Shown here piece by piece: positions 1 to 8,066 of a stretch of 64,000 nt of DNA (position 1 is its first letter; each line of letters starts with the position of its first letter). The position numbers and the translations under genes are program-made. The notes under the pieces were generated by a model. It did no database searches. It was not told the DNA's origin and saw nothing but the letters and a program-made list of their open reading frames with translations. This DNA is from Adlercreutzia faecimuris (GTDB lineage: Bacteria > Actinomycetota > Coriobacteriia > Coriobacteriales > Eggerthellaceae), in assembly GCF_022669055.1 (NCBI RefSeq), contig NZ_JAJMLW010000003.1:124001-188000 (forward strand), read 5' to 3'.

Positions 1-336
1 CAGGCCGTCGAAGAAGTCGCCGAGCTCGGCGAAGCCCTCGTCGCGCGCCACCTTCGCGAACTCCTTGTACTGGACGTCCCACTCGTAGTGCTCGGAGTCG
101 TGCGCCAGCTTGAGGCACTCGGGCGTGGGCGGGGTGCCGCCGTCGTGCAGCTTCTTGAACAGGAGCTTCGCGTGGTGCAGCTCGTTGTCGGCGGTCTCCT
201 GGAAGAGGTTGGATATCTGGACGTAGCCGTCCTTCTTGGCCTGCTGGCCGTAGAACACGTACTCGACGTAGGCCAGGGCCTCGGCGTTGAGGGCGGTCTC
301 GATGTTCTTCCACGACTGGGAATCCTGCAGCTTCAT
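1..336 (-). CDS. Rubrerythrin-like diiron protein (3' end cut by window)
   Basis: Only the first 112 codons are in the window; the gene runs off the left edge. The protein opens MKLQDSQSWKNIETALNAEA and has the ferritin-like diiron signature: Glu19 on helix 1 and an ExxH pair (Glu52, His55) on helix 2. Rubrerythrins are cytoplasmic peroxide-scavenging enzymes that take electrons from rubredoxin and are typical of anaerobes. The usual C-terminal rubredoxin domain, if present, would lie outside the window, so a rubredoxin-less ferritin-like protein is also possible. The ATG at 336 follows an AAGGAG ribosome site with good spacing. Confidence 0.85.
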   Translation of the reverse strand, partial: MKLQDSQSWKNIETALNAEALAYVEYVFYGQQAKKDGYVQISNLFQETADNELHHAKLLFKKLHDGGTPPTPECLKLAHDSEHYEWDVQYKEFAKVARDEGFAELGDFFDGL

Positions 337-436
337 GGCATCTCCTTCCGCATGATGGCGTGACGGGGCCATCATGCGCGCGGGGCGATGCGCTGAGGGT
401 CGCGGTCAGGATTTGGGGCCGGCAAGGCGGGCGGGG

Positions 437-1306
437 CTAGGCGGCGCACCAGGCGGCGATGGCGTCGCGCAGGAAGGCGGTGGCGCCGGGGCCCGCGGCG
501 TCGTCGTAGTAGCGGGTGAAGCGCGCGTCGGCCACGTAGCCGTCGGCGAGCGCCGCATGGGCCTCCCGCGTGTAGGCGCCCTCGCCCCAGTGGAGGGCGA
601 GCCAGCGGCCGTGCATCTCGGCCAGGGCGCGGGCCTCGGGGCCGGCCGGGTCGCCGGCGCCGTCGGCGAAGGCGGCGCGCAGCTGGTCGAGCACCGCCTC
701 GCCCAGGGCCTCGCGGTCGTTCCAGGCGTCCTCGTCCAGGGCGAGCGTCCTCTCGTTGGCGGCGTCGACGGCCGCGTCGCCCCAGCGCTCGCGGGCCTCG
801 GCGCCGTAGGCCTTCTCGTTGTCCTCGACGGCCTGGCGCTTCAGGCCCTCGAATCGCTCGTGATCGGTCATGATGGTTTCTCCTTCCAGGGCGGCGATGG
901 TCTTCTCCACCGTGCCCATCAGGGTGTTCAGTTGCTCTTGCTGCGCGCGCAGGGTGGCAAGGCGGGCGCGGAGCGCCGCGGCGCGGTCGAAGCCCGGGTC
1001 GTCCAGGCTGCGGCGGATGTCGCCGAGCGCCAGCCCGCAGGCGCGGAACAGCAGGATGTGCTGCAGCCGCTCCACCTGGTCGGGGCCGTAGCGGCGGTAC
1101 CCGCTCGCGTCCCGCGCCGGCGCCAGCAGGCCCTCGGCCTCGTAGTGGTGCAGGGCGCGTACCGTCACGCCGGCCAGATCCGCCAGCGCCCCGGCCGTGT
1201 AGCCGCCCGCCGGGGCGGCGGAGGCGGGCGCGTCGCCGGGGGCCGCGGGGCGGGCGGCGGCGCGGGATGCGGGGGCGGCGGTGCCGCGCGGGGTCGTCTG
1301 TGCCAT
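437..1306 (-). CDS. MerR-family regulator with TipAS-type effector domain
   Basis: 289 residues. After an Ala/Pro-rich stretch, residues about 36-105 form a MerR winged helix (GGYTAGALADLAGVTVRALH, then HYEAEGLL). Residues about 108-142 form the dimerisation coiled coil, and about 148-289 resemble the TipAS domain that binds thiopeptide-like drugs in TipAL of Streptomyces. Such proteins activate promoters with overlong spacers by untwisting DNA. The ATG at 1306 is preferred over an upstream in-frame ATG at 1348 because GGAAAGGAG sits 6-7 nt before it and the upstream ATG lies inside the promoter operator. The gene is probably autoregulated from 1334-1364. Its drug ligand cannot be told from sequence. 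Confidence 0.88.
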   Translation of the reverse strand: MAQTTPRGTAAPASRAAARPAAPGDAPASAAPAGGYTAGALADLAGVTVRALHHYEAEGLLAPARDASGYRRYGPDQVERLQHILLFRACGLALGDIRRSLDDPGFDRAAALRARLATLRAQQEQLNTLMGTVEKTIAALEGETIMTDHERFEGLKRQAVEDNEKAYGAEARERWGDAAVDAANERTLALDEDAWNDREALGEAVLDQLRAAFADGAGDPAGPEARALAEMHGRWLALHWGEGAYTREAHAALADGYVADARFTRYYDDAAGPGATAFLRDAIAAWCAA

Positions 1307-1333
1307 GGGGCTCCTTTCCTCTTGCCGGGGACA

Positions 1334-1364
1334 AGCATAGACCCTCACGTTACGTGAGGGTCAA
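1334..1364 (-). promoter_or_regulatory. MerR-type promoter with palindromic operator
   Basis: Reading the minus strand, TTGACC (1364-1359) and TATGCT (1339-1334) are separated by 19 bp (1358-1340), the distorted spacing that MerR-family activators correct. A perfect inverted repeat of 11+1+11 bp (1340-1362; half-site GACCCTCACGT) occupies the spacer and touches both boxes. The promoter faces the MerR/TipAS gene, so autoactivation is inferred. Confidence 0.88.
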
Positions 1365-1478
1365 GGGGGAGTTTCGGGTTTTTCGAGTCGGGGGTATCGG
1401 GCGCTGCCGGGGCCGCGCGCCTCGCCCTTCCCGTCCGCGCCGAAATAGGGGGGGCGCGGGCGCAGGAGCGCGCCCCAT

Positions 1479-1507
1479 TTGCCTTCGCGGCGCCGGTGGG
1501 GGACAAT
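1479..1507 (+). promoter_or_regulatory. Sigma-70-type promoter for the tfoX-like/dtd pair
   Basis: TTGCCT (1479-1484) and GACAAT (1502-1507) are separated by exactly 17 bp and precede the start at 1544 by 36 bp. Assigned from consensus similarity and position only. Confidence 0.6.
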
Positions 1508-1543
1508 GGGCGCCATCCCGGCCCCTCGCAAAAGGATCCCCCC

Positions 1544-1816
1544 ATGGCAGCTCTCACCGACCTTCCCAACATCGGTCCCCATGCCACCGATCAGCTGCGC
1601 GCCGTCGGCATCGACGCGCCTGATCAGCTGGTGGCGATCGGCGCCAAGGAGGCGTGGCTGCGCATGCAGGCCGTCGATCCCGGCGTGTGCCTCCACCAGC
1701 TCCAGGCGCTCGAGGGCGCCGTCCTCGGCATCCCCAAGGCGCGCCTCAGCCCCGAGCGCAAGGCCGAGCTCAAGGCCTTCGTCGCCGCGCACCGCCCCGC
1801 GAAGGACGCGCGATGA
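1544..1816 (+). CDS. TfoX C-terminal-domain protein
   Basis: 90 residues. The opening [20 protein letters not shown] and the later helices match the stand-alone TfoX_C domain, a helix-hairpin-helix-like fold found at the C-terminus of the competence regulator TfoX/Sxy. Proteins with only this domain have no settled function. The ATG at 1544 follows AAAAGGAT; an in-frame ATG at 1496 would lie upstream of the predicted transcription start. The stop codon overlaps the dtd start (ATGA), so the two genes are translationally coupled. Confidence 0.75.
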   Translation: MAALTDLPNIGPHATDQLRAVGIDAPDQLVAIGAKEAWLRMQAVDPGVCLHQLQALEGAVLGIPKARLSPERKAELKAFVAAHRPAKDAR

Positions 1817-2259
1817 GGGCCGTCATCCAGTGCGTCAGCGAGGCGCGCGTGACCGTCGACGGGCGCGTCACCGGCGAGATCGGGCCCGGGTTCCTCATCC
1901 TGCTGGGCGTCGGGCACGGCGACACCGAGGCCGAGGCCGACCGCCTCTGGCGCAAGGTGTCGCGCCTGCGCGTGTTCGACGACGCCGACGGCAAGACCAA
2001 CCTCAGCCTGGCCGACATCGGCGGCGGCGTGCTGGTGGTGAGCCAGTTCACGCTGTACGCCAACTGCCGCAAGGGCAACCGGCCGTCGTTCACCGAGGCC
2101 GCGCCGCCCGACATCGCCGAGCGGCTCTACGAGTACTTCACCGGCCTCGTGCGCGCAGACGTGGCGCAGGTGGGCACGGGCGTCTTCGGCGCTATGATGG
2201 ACGTGGCCCTGGTCAACCGCGGCCCCTTCACCATCGTGCTGGACACCGACCAGCTCTAG
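1813..2259 (+). CDS. dtd: D-aminoacyl-tRNA deacylase
   Basis: 148 residues, full length for bacterial DTD (about 145). It hydrolyses D-amino acids (and glycine mischarged on tRNA-Ala) from tRNA, a proofreading step in the cytoplasm. Both family signatures are visible: SQFTLYA at residues 77-83 and VNRGPFT at 134-140, the latter carrying the cross-subunit Gly-cisPro pair. It starts within the tfoX-like stop codon, so it is the second gene of a two-gene operon. Element D1 begins 15 bp after its stop. Confidence 0.95.
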   Translation: MRAVIQCVSEARVTVDGRVTGEIGPGFLILLGVGHGDTEAEADRLWRKVSRLRVFDDADGKTNLSLADIGGGVLVVSQFTLYANCRKGNRPSFTEAAPPDIAERLYEYFTGLVRADVAQVGTGVFGAMMDVALVNRGPFTIVLDTDQL

Positions 2260-2274
2260 CGGCGCGGCGGGGGA

Positions 2275-2430
2275 TTTCCGCCAAAAATCGGACTTGTGAA
2301 CCCGTTTTTCGCGGATGGCCCGCCGCCGTCATGTTCCGCGTCGCGTTGCCCCTGCAAAAAGTCACGGCTAACTTCTGGCGGGCGCGCCTGAGGCCGCGGC
2401 GCGGGTTCACAAGTCTGATTTCTGGCGAAA
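2275..2430. repeat. Paired-arm intergenic element D1
   Basis: Arms 2278-2303 and 2403-2428 are inverted copies with about 4 mismatches in 26 (inner end ACTTGTGAACCC), enclosing a 99-bp core. The arms are clearly more A+T-rich than the surroundings. The minus strand of the core carries GTGAC and GCAGGGGCAACGCG, a degenerate form of the motif seen in other elements. It lies just after dtd and just before element F1. Confidence 0.8.
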
Positions 2431-2495
2431 AAGGGCGCCGCGTCGAACGCGGGTGCCGTGTTCGACGCGAGCATCCTCGGATATCAAGCGTTCGG

Positions 2496-2647
2496 TTGCA
2501 AATTCGAGCGGTTTTGCACCCCTCTTTGCGGGATCCCGGGCCGGCTCGCGCACTCTTGCCGACGAAAGCCCAGGTCGCTCGCGACGAGGAGCCTCGGATG
2601 CGGCGTACGCGCCGCATCCGAGGGTGCAGAACCGAGCGAATTTGCAG
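2496..2647. repeat. Paired-arm intergenic element F1
   Basis: Arms 2496-2521 and 2622-2647 (TTGCAAATTCG at the outer end, TGCACCC at the inner end) are inverted with 3 internal mismatches and enclose a 100-bp core. The minus strand of the core contains GCGACCTGGGCTTTCG (GACCTGGG at 2576-2569). The right inner boundary overlaps a separate perfect 14-bp hairpin (2592-2605 with 2610-2623, loop TACG). Together with D1 it fills the gap between dtd and the DJ-1 gene. Confidence 0.8.
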
Positions 2648-2764
2648 TAGCGCCCCGGAATTCCAAGGTACGGATCGGTGCCGGCGACGCCATGGCAGCC
2701 GGCGGGCGCAAGGCGGCGCGGTATCATGGGGGCCGATCGTGCCAAGGCGACGAAAGGAAGAGCG

Positions 2765-3319
2765 ATGAAGACAGCGGCGATCATGCTGGGCGAGGGCTTC
2801 GAGCCCGTGGAGGCCGTCGGGCCGGCCGACGTGCTGCGGCGCGGCGGCGTGGAGGTGACGCTCGTCTCGGTGATGGGCCAGCTCGAGGTGCGGGCCGCCC
2901 AGGGCGTCGGGGTGCGGGCCGACGCGCTCGAGGGCGACGTAGACCTGGGCGGCTTCGACCTTCTGGTGGTGCCTGGCGGGTCGCTGGGCGTCGAGAACCT
3001 GGCGGCGTGTGCCGCGCTGGTCGACGAGCTGCGCGCCCGCATGGCCGATAGCCGCCTGGTCGCCTCCATCTGCGCGGGACCGACCATCCTGGCCGACCTG
3101 GGCCTGCTCGAGTGTCGCAGGGCCGTGTGCTACCCCGGCTGCCAGGACGGGTTCCCGGCCGGCGCCTACCAGGAGGGCGTCGATGTGTGCGTCGACGGCA
3201 ACCTCGTCACTGCCACGGGGCCGGGCACGGCGCTCGACTTCGGCGTGGCCTGCCTGCGCGCCCTCGCCGGCGACGCCGTGGCCGACGGGGTGGCTGCGGA
3301 CATGCTGATCGCCCGCTAG
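2765..3319 (+). CDS. DJ-1/PfpI family protein
   Basis: 184 residues, the normal size of single-domain DJ-1/YajL proteins. The nucleophile-elbow cysteine is Cys103 in VASICAGPTILADLGLL, and the conserved acidic partner is Glu16 in GFEPVEAVGP. Members act as glyoxalases, protein/nucleotide deglycases or redox sensors; the sequence does not settle which. The ATG at 2765 follows AAAGGAAG. A TATCAT box at 2722-2727 is a possible -10, but no -35 is clear. The next gene follows 35 bp later on the same strand. Confidence 0.88.
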   Translation: MKTAAIMLGEGFEPVEAVGPADVLRRGGVEVTLVSVMGQLEVRAAQGVGVRADALEGDVDLGGFDLLVVPGGSLGVENLAACAALVDELRARMADSRLVASICAGPTILADLGLLECRRAVCYPGCQDGFPAGAYQEGVDVCVDGNLVTATGPGTALDFGVACLRALAGDAVADGVAADMLIAR

Positions 3320-3354
3320 CGGCGGCGCGGGAGACGACGGAGGGAAGGGAAGGC

Positions 3355-4815
3355 GTGGAGGACGCGAAGGGCGCGCCGCGCGCTGCGGCGGGCGGGCGGC
3401 GCGCGCAGGGCGCGCGGGGCGTGCTGCGGCGGCTGCGCTACCTGGCGGCGCGCCACGCCGTACTGCTGGTGGCGGCCGCGGCGGCCCTCGCCACCATGGC
3501 GGCTGTGCCGCCCGACGGCGCCTACCTGGGCTACCTCGACCTGCGCACCCTCGGGTGCCTCTTCGGCATCCTGGCCGTGGTGGCCGCCCTGCGCCACCTG
3601 GGCGTCTTCGAGCGTGCCGCCCGCGAGGTGGTCGACCGCTTCGCCACGTGCCGGGGCGCCGTCGCCGCGCTGGTGGGGGCGACGCTCCTGCTGTCGATGG
3701 TGGCCACCAACGACATGGCGCTGCTCATGATGCTGCCTCTGGCCGCGGCCACCCTGCTCGAGGCCGGCTGGGCGCGCGCCCTGCCCGTGACGTTCGTGCT
3801 GCAGAACCTGGCGGCCAACCTCGGCGGCATGATCCTGCCCTTCGGCAACCCGCAGAACCTCTACCTCTACGAGCGCTTCGCCATCCCGTTGGGCGACTTC
3901 CTGGCGACGATGGCGCTGCCCTTCGCCGTGTCGGTCGCGCTGATAGCGGCCTGCTGCGCCCTGCTGGTGCCCGCCACGCGGAAGGAGGGAACGGTTGCGG
4001 AGGGTGAGGTCGCGGAAGCGGAGGGGGCGGTCGCGGAAGGCGATGCCACGGCTGCGGAAGCGGAGGGGACGGTCTCGGAAGCGGAAGGCGCTGCCGCTGC
4101 CGCAGGCGCCGCCCGGCCTGCGGAAGGCGCTGCTGTACCCGCCTGCGCCGCCGCGCCGCCCGAACCCTCCTCTCGGAAGGCCGTCGGCGACGCGCGCACC
4201 GCGGATGCCCGGCCCGCGCCGCCCGCTCCCGGCGGCCAGGCGGTGCCGGCGATCCTGCCCTCGCGGCGCGCCCGCGCACTCGTCTGCCTGGGGCTTTTGG
4301 CGCTGATGGTCGCCTCCGTGCTGCGCCTGGTGCCGTGGCCGGCGGCCGTGGCGGCGGTCGTCGCCGTGCTGGCCGTGCTCGACCGCCGGGCGCTCGCCCA
4401 GGTCGACTACGGGCTGCTGCTCACCTTCACGTGCTTCTTCGTCTTCGCGGGCAACATGGCGCGCATCCCCGCGGTGGTGGACGCGCTCGCGCCGCTCATG
4501 GCCGGCTGCGGCCTGTGGGTGAGCGCGGGGGCGAGCCAGGTCATCAGCAACGTGCCGGCGGCCGTGCTGCTGTCGCACTTCACCAGCGACTGGGCGCCGC
4601 TGCTCGTGGGCGTCAACGTCGGCGGCGCGGGGACACTCGTCGCGTCGCTCGCGGGCCTCATCACCTTCAGCCACTACCGGTCGGTGCGCGCCCTGTTCGC
4701 CCGCAGCGGCCCGGCGGCCCTGCCCCGCACCCGCGTCTTCCTGGGGTGGTTCACCGCGCTGGGCTTCGCCTTCCTGGCTGTGCTGCTGGCTGCGTCCGCC
4801 CTGGCGCTGGGGTAA
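3355..4815 (+). CDS. ArsB/NhaD/citrate-type ion transporter with repetitive central loop
   Basis: 486 residues, an integral membrane protein of the ion-transporter superfamily. Hallmark re-entrant motifs are visible: TNDMALLMMLPL (about 118-129), FGNPQNLYLY (163-172) and ISNVPAAVLL in the second half. The substrate (arsenite, Na+/H+, or a carboxylate) cannot be assigned. Between the two membrane halves (about residues 210-300) lies a cytoplasmic linker built from imperfect repeats of Ala, Glu and Gly (units like EGAVAEG and AEAEGTV), encoded by near-tandem DNA; this is unusual for the family. GTG at 3355 is chosen because GGAGGGAAGGGAAG precedes it and the first membrane segment starts about 35 residues in. 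It ends 2 bp from the convergent nitroreductase gene. Confidence 0.8.
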   Translation: MEDAKGAPRAAAGGRRAQGARGVLRRLRYLAARHAVLLVAAAAALATMAAVPPDGAYLGYLDLRTLGCLFGILAVVAALRHLGVFERAAREVVDRFATCRGAVAALVGATLLLSMVATNDMALLMMLPLAAATLLEAGWARALPVTFVLQNLAANLGGMILPFGNPQNLYLYERFAIPLGDFLATMALPFAVSVALIAACCALLVPATRKEGTVAEGEVAEAEGAVAEGDATAAEAEGTVSEAEGAAAAAGAARPAEGAAVPACAAAPPEPSSRKAVGDARTADARPAPPAPGGQAVPAILPSRRARALVCLGLLALMVASVLRLVPWPAAVAAVVAVLAVLDRRALAQVDYGLLLTFTCFFVFAGNMARIPAVVDALAPLMAGCGLWVSAGASQVISNVPAAVLLSHFTSDWAPLLVGVNVGGAGTLVASLAGLITFSHYRSVRALFARSGPAALPRTRVFLGWFTALGFAFLAVLLAASALALG

Positions 4816-4817
4816 CC

Positions 4818-5336
4818 CTACACCCAGATGACCCGCGACTTCCGCTCCTTGGCGGGGGTCTCCCTCGCGATGTGGCCGAGGGCGCAGATGCCGTGGACCT
4901 CGTAGTCGGCGGGGATGCCGTACCCGTCGAGGAGCGCGCGGACGGCGGGGTGGTCGCACAGGCCCTCCAGCTGGTTGATCCAGCAGCTGCCCAGGCCCAG
5001 GCTCGTGGCGGCCAGGAACATGTTCTCGAGCGCGCACGAGTCGTCCTGCCGCGCGTAGGGGTAGTCGCGCGGCACGGCCACCAGCACGGCGGCCTGCGCG
5101 GCGTACATATCGTAGGCGCCGCGACCGAGCAGGGGCTCGAGGACGGCGGCCAGGCGCGCCACCTCATCGCCCGCGGACAGCACGGTGAAGGTGAGCTCCT
5201 GGCGGTTCATGCCCGACGGCGCCCACTGCCCGCAGGTGACGATTGCCTCCAGCTGCTCGCGCCCGACCGGCTCGTCCGTGAACGACCGCGTCGACCGCCG
5301 CGCCAGGATGTTCTCGATGACGGGATTGGAAAGCAT
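4818..5336 (-). CDS. Nitroreductase-family FMN protein
   Basis: 172 residues. The N-terminus has the flavin-binding RRSTRSF (13-19), and WAPSGMNRQ (38-46) and SLGLGSCWI follow in the family order. These enzymes use NAD(P)H and FMN to reduce nitro, quinone or related compounds. The ATG at 5336 follows GGCAGGAGG; an in-frame ATG 15 codons upstream lacks one. It is divergent from the radical SAM gene, with a 287-bp shared upstream region. Confidence 0.88.
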   Translation of the reverse strand: MLSNPVIENILARRSTRSFTDEPVGREQLEAIVTCGQWAPSGMNRQELTFTVLSAGDEVARLAAVLEPLLGRGAYDMYAAQAAVLVAVPRDYPYARQDDSCALENMFLAATSLGLGSCWINQLEGLCDHPAVRALLDGYGIPADYEVHGICALGHIARETPAKERKSRVIWV

Positions 5337-5551
5337 GGCGTGCCTCCTGCCTCGGGGGTGATGGTCGCCCCAGCATAGCACGGCGCGTCCTGCCGCGGCG
5401 TTCGAGCAGCGCCCCGGCGGGACGGGCGTTGGCGGGGCGCCCCGCAGTCGGTCTGTCGCGCGGCGTCCGGCTTGCGCCGGTGTCCCGGCCGGCGCGTGCC
5501 CCGGCCGCCCGGGCGGCGGAGGAGGACGCGGCCCTTCGCGGGCGGTTCGCC

Positions 5552-5557
5552 TATAAT
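5552..5557 (+). promoter_or_regulatory. -10 box (TATAAT) upstream of the radical SAM gene
   Basis: A perfect TATAAT at 5552-5557 lies 66 bp before the radical SAM start. No good -35 was seen at 17 bp, so it may be activator-dependent. The rest of 5337-5623 shows nothing else. Confidence 0.45.
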
Positions 5558-5623
5558 GCCCCCAGGGTTAATCGAAGGCCCGCGCGGGACGACAGGGCGC
5601 GGGGTCACTGGGGAGTGATTCAT

Positions 5624-6913
5624 ATGGACGAGGCACTGGCCCGCGCGCTGCGCGGCTATGACGACGTGCGCGACCGCTACATCGCGGCGCTCGAGGCGAA
5701 GGGGGTGCGCTTCGCGGCGCCCGGCGCGGCCGGGGCCGACGAGGCGCCAGGGTCATTGGAGGCGCGCATCGCCGAGGCCCGGGCGCGGCTGGCCGCCCGC
5801 GGCGTGGCGTCGCGCAACGCCGGCGCCAGCCTGAGCGTCGGGTGGCTGTCGCCGGCGTGCGTCGCGTGCACGGGGCCCGAGGGCAGCGAGACGTTCTCGA
5901 CCACCTTCCGCTGCCATCGCGACTGCTACTTCTGCTTCAACCACAACCAGCCCGACTACGAGCGCTTCGTCCGCGAGGGCTGCCCGTGGGAGGAGGGCCT
6001 CGCGACGGCGGCGCGGGAGCGGCCGGGGATCGTGGCCGTGGGCCTCACCGGGGGCGAGCCGCTGCTGGCGCTCGACGACGCGGTGCGCTTCCTCGAGCGC
6101 GCCGGCGAGCTGTTCCCCGCCGCCCACAAGCGTCTCTACACCTCGGGCGACCTGCTCGACGAGGACGCCGCGCGCCGCCTGGCCGCCGTCGGGCTGCGCG
6201 AGATCCGCTTCTCGGTGAAGGACTTCGACCCCGAGCCTTTGCAGGAGCGGGTGCTGGCCGCCATGGCGGTGGCGCGCCGCCGCATCCCCGACGTGATGGT
6301 GGAGATGCCCGTCGTCCCGGGCACGGGCGCGCGCATGCGCGAGCTCCTGGCCCGCTTCGACGCCATCGGCATCCGCGGGATCAACCTGCTGGAGTTCTGC
6401 TTCCCCTTCCACGGCTGGGATGAGTTCGCGCGCCGCGGGCTGGTGGTGCGCAACCCGCCGTTTGCGGTGATGTACGACTACGGCTACTCGGGCGGCCTGC
6501 CCATCGCCGGCAGCGAGGAGCTGGCGCTCGAGCTGATGGAGTACGGGATCGACCAGGGGTTCTCCTTCGGGATGCACTACTGCTCGCTGGAGAACAAGCA
6601 CCGCAGCGAGATGCGCCAGCGCAACGAGCGCGCCGCCGGGCTGCACCCCTGCTTCTCGCTGGACGGGGGCGACTTCATGCTGAAGGCGGGCAAGGTGTTC
6701 GGCGCCGATCGGGCGCCGGCGCGCGCGGCGCTTGCGGCCGCGGGCTGCCGCGACTTTCTGGAGGACGCCGACGACGAGGCGCTCCTGTTCCCGCTGGCCT
6801 GGGCGGGGGCGCTCGCGGGGACGGAGGTCACGCTCGCGCGGTCGGTCAACCTGATGGAGCCGGGCGAGGGCGGCACGAGCGCACTCATGGAGGTGGGCCT
6901 GGAGCTGGCCTGA
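5624..6913 (+). CDS. Radical SAM protein of unknown specificity
   Basis: 429 residues. The 4Fe-4S/SAM motif CX3CX2C is at Cys97, Cys101 and Cys104 (RCHRDCYFCF), and GGEP at 143-146 is the SAM-binding strand. A second cysteine pair, Cys79 and Cys82 (SPACVACTG), lies just before it, and HYCSLENKH and HPCF lie in the C-terminal half, so an auxiliary metal or Fe-S site is possible. I do not recognise a named subfamily. The ATG at 5624 follows GGGGAGTG. The gene stands alone, divergent from the nitroreductase. Confidence 0.8.
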   Translation: MDEALARALRGYDDVRDRYIAALEAKGVRFAAPGAAGADEAPGSLEARIAEARARLAARGVASRNAGASLSVGWLSPACVACTGPEGSETFSTTFRCHRDCYFCFNHNQPDYERFVREGCPWEEGLATAARERPGIVAVGLTGGEPLLALDDAVRFLERAGELFPAAHKRLYTSGDLLDEDAARRLAAVGLREIRFSVKDFDPEPLQERVLAAMAVARRRIPDVMVEMPVVPGTGARMRELLARFDAIGIRGINLLEFCFPFHGWDEFARRGLVVRNPPFAVMYDYGYSGGLPIAGSEELALELMEYGIDQGFSFGMHYCSLENKHRSEMRQRNERAAGLHPCFSLDGGDFMLKAGKVFGADRAPARAALAAAGCRDFLEDADDEALLFPLAWAGALAGTEVTLARSVNLMEPGEGGTSALMEVGLELA

Positions 6914-6916
6914 CGC

Positions 6917-6939
6917 GGGAAGGCGGGGAAGGCGGGCGC
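6917..6939. repeat. 23-bp G-rich repeat shared with 27829-27851
   Basis: Built on two GGAAGGCGGG units and ending GGGCGC. The same 23 bp lies at 27829-27851. Both copies sit immediately downstream of a plus-strand stop codon and face a convergent gene. Confidence 0.5.
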
Positions 6940-7030
6940 GCGGCCGTGGGGCCGCGAGGCGCGGAACGCGCGCGGGCGCGTGCGACGGCGCGATGTCCGA
7001 CGCGCGCGGCTCCCGCCCGGCGGCCGGGCG

Positions 7031-7804
7031 CTAGAGGCGGCGCACCGCCTCCCAGCCGGCCATCGTCACGCAGTGGGGGAGCACCTTGCCCAGCACGCGC
7101 AGGCCGAGGGCCTGGGGGCTGCACGTGGCCACGGCCAGGTGGGCGCGGTTGGCGGCCAGCGCGCGGGAGACGACCGTGGAGGCCTGCTGGGCGCCTAGCA
7201 GGTGCCGCACGTCCTGGCCGGCGCCCGAGTCGCGCGCCACCTTCTCGAACCCGGTTCTCACCCAGGTGGGGCACACGGCGGTGGCGGTGATGCCGGTGCC
7301 GTGGAGCTCCCAGCGCAGGGCGCGCGTGTAGCTGAGGACGAAGGCTTTGGTGGACGCGTAGACGTTGAGGTGCGGCAGCGGCGTGAAGGCGCTGGCCGAG
7401 CACAGCTGGATGACGCGCGAGCCGCGGGCCATGTGCGGCAGGCAGGCGCGGGTCATGGCCACGAGGGCGCGGCAGTTGAGCTCGATCATGGCCTCGGCGT
7501 CGGCCTCGTCGATGGCGCGCCAGTCGCCGAACTTGCCGAAGCCGGCCGCGTTCACCAGGTAGGTGATGAGCGGCGCCTCGGCGTCTATCGTGGCGGCGAC
7601 GCGCCGGCGGTCGTCGGCGTCGGTCAGGTCGGCGGGCAGGCAGCGCGCCGGCGTGGTGAGCGAGGCCGCCACCGCGGCCAGGGCGTCGGCGTTGCGGGCG
7701 ATGAGCCACAGCTCGTCGGACTGCTGGAGCAGGTCGATCTGGCGGGCGAACTCGCGCCCCATGCCCGACGAGGCCCCCGTGATGACGGCGATGCGCTTTC
7801 CCAT
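7031..7804 (-). CDS. Short-chain dehydrogenase/reductase
   Basis: 257 residues, a classical SDR: TGASSGMG at 9-16 (NAD(P) binding), NAAG at 85-88, a catalytic serine in SASAF (136-140), and Tyr149/Lys153 in YASTK. Substrate unknown; single-domain SDRs of this length act on alcohols, ketones or acyl chains. The ATG at 7804 follows GGGAAGGAG. Convergent with the radical SAM gene. Confidence 0.9.
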   Translation of the reverse strand: MGKRIAVITGASSGMGREFARQIDLLQQSDELWLIARNADALAAVAASLTTPARCLPADLTDADDRRRVAATIDAEAPLITYLVNAAGFGKFGDWRAIDEADAEAMIELNCRALVAMTRACLPHMARGSRVIQLCSASAFTPLPHLNVYASTKAFVLSYTRALRWELHGTGITATAVCPTWVRTGFEKVARDSGAGQDVRHLLGAQQASTVVSRALAANRAHLAVATCSPQALGLRVLGKVLPHCVTMAGWEAVRRL

Positions 7805-7975
7805 GCATGCTCCTTCCCGATGGCGTGGCGTGCGCGCGGGCGCGGCGGCGCGCAGCGGCTCGCGGGGCGGGCGACACGCGGCAGGTTGCGCGCGGCCAAG
7901 CCCTTCTGGCGATCATAGACCGCCTGGTGACGGCTTGGCGCCATCGGGTCGGGCTGGGACACGGAACGGTTACGT

Positions 7976-8006
7976 TTGCGGCCGGCTCGGGGCGGGGCGG
8001 TATCAT
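7976..8006 (+). promoter_or_regulatory. Possible promoter of the galactoside operon
   Basis: TTGCGG (7976-7981) and TATCAT (8001-8006) are 19 bp apart, 60 bp before the GH2 start. The spacing is long, so activator dependence or mis-assignment is possible. Confidence 0.4.
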
Positions 8007-8066
8007 TTTTCGCGATCGGCCGACCGGCCGGCTGACAATTCGCGACGAGAGTCGAGGCGACGCCGC

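Noticed and set aside
3316-5037. Long open frame (573 codons) on the minus strand opposite the permease
   Set aside because: It is antisense to a well-supported membrane transporter, and its translation is Arg/Gly/His-rich with no motif or ribosome site. It is an artefact of G+C-rich codon bias.
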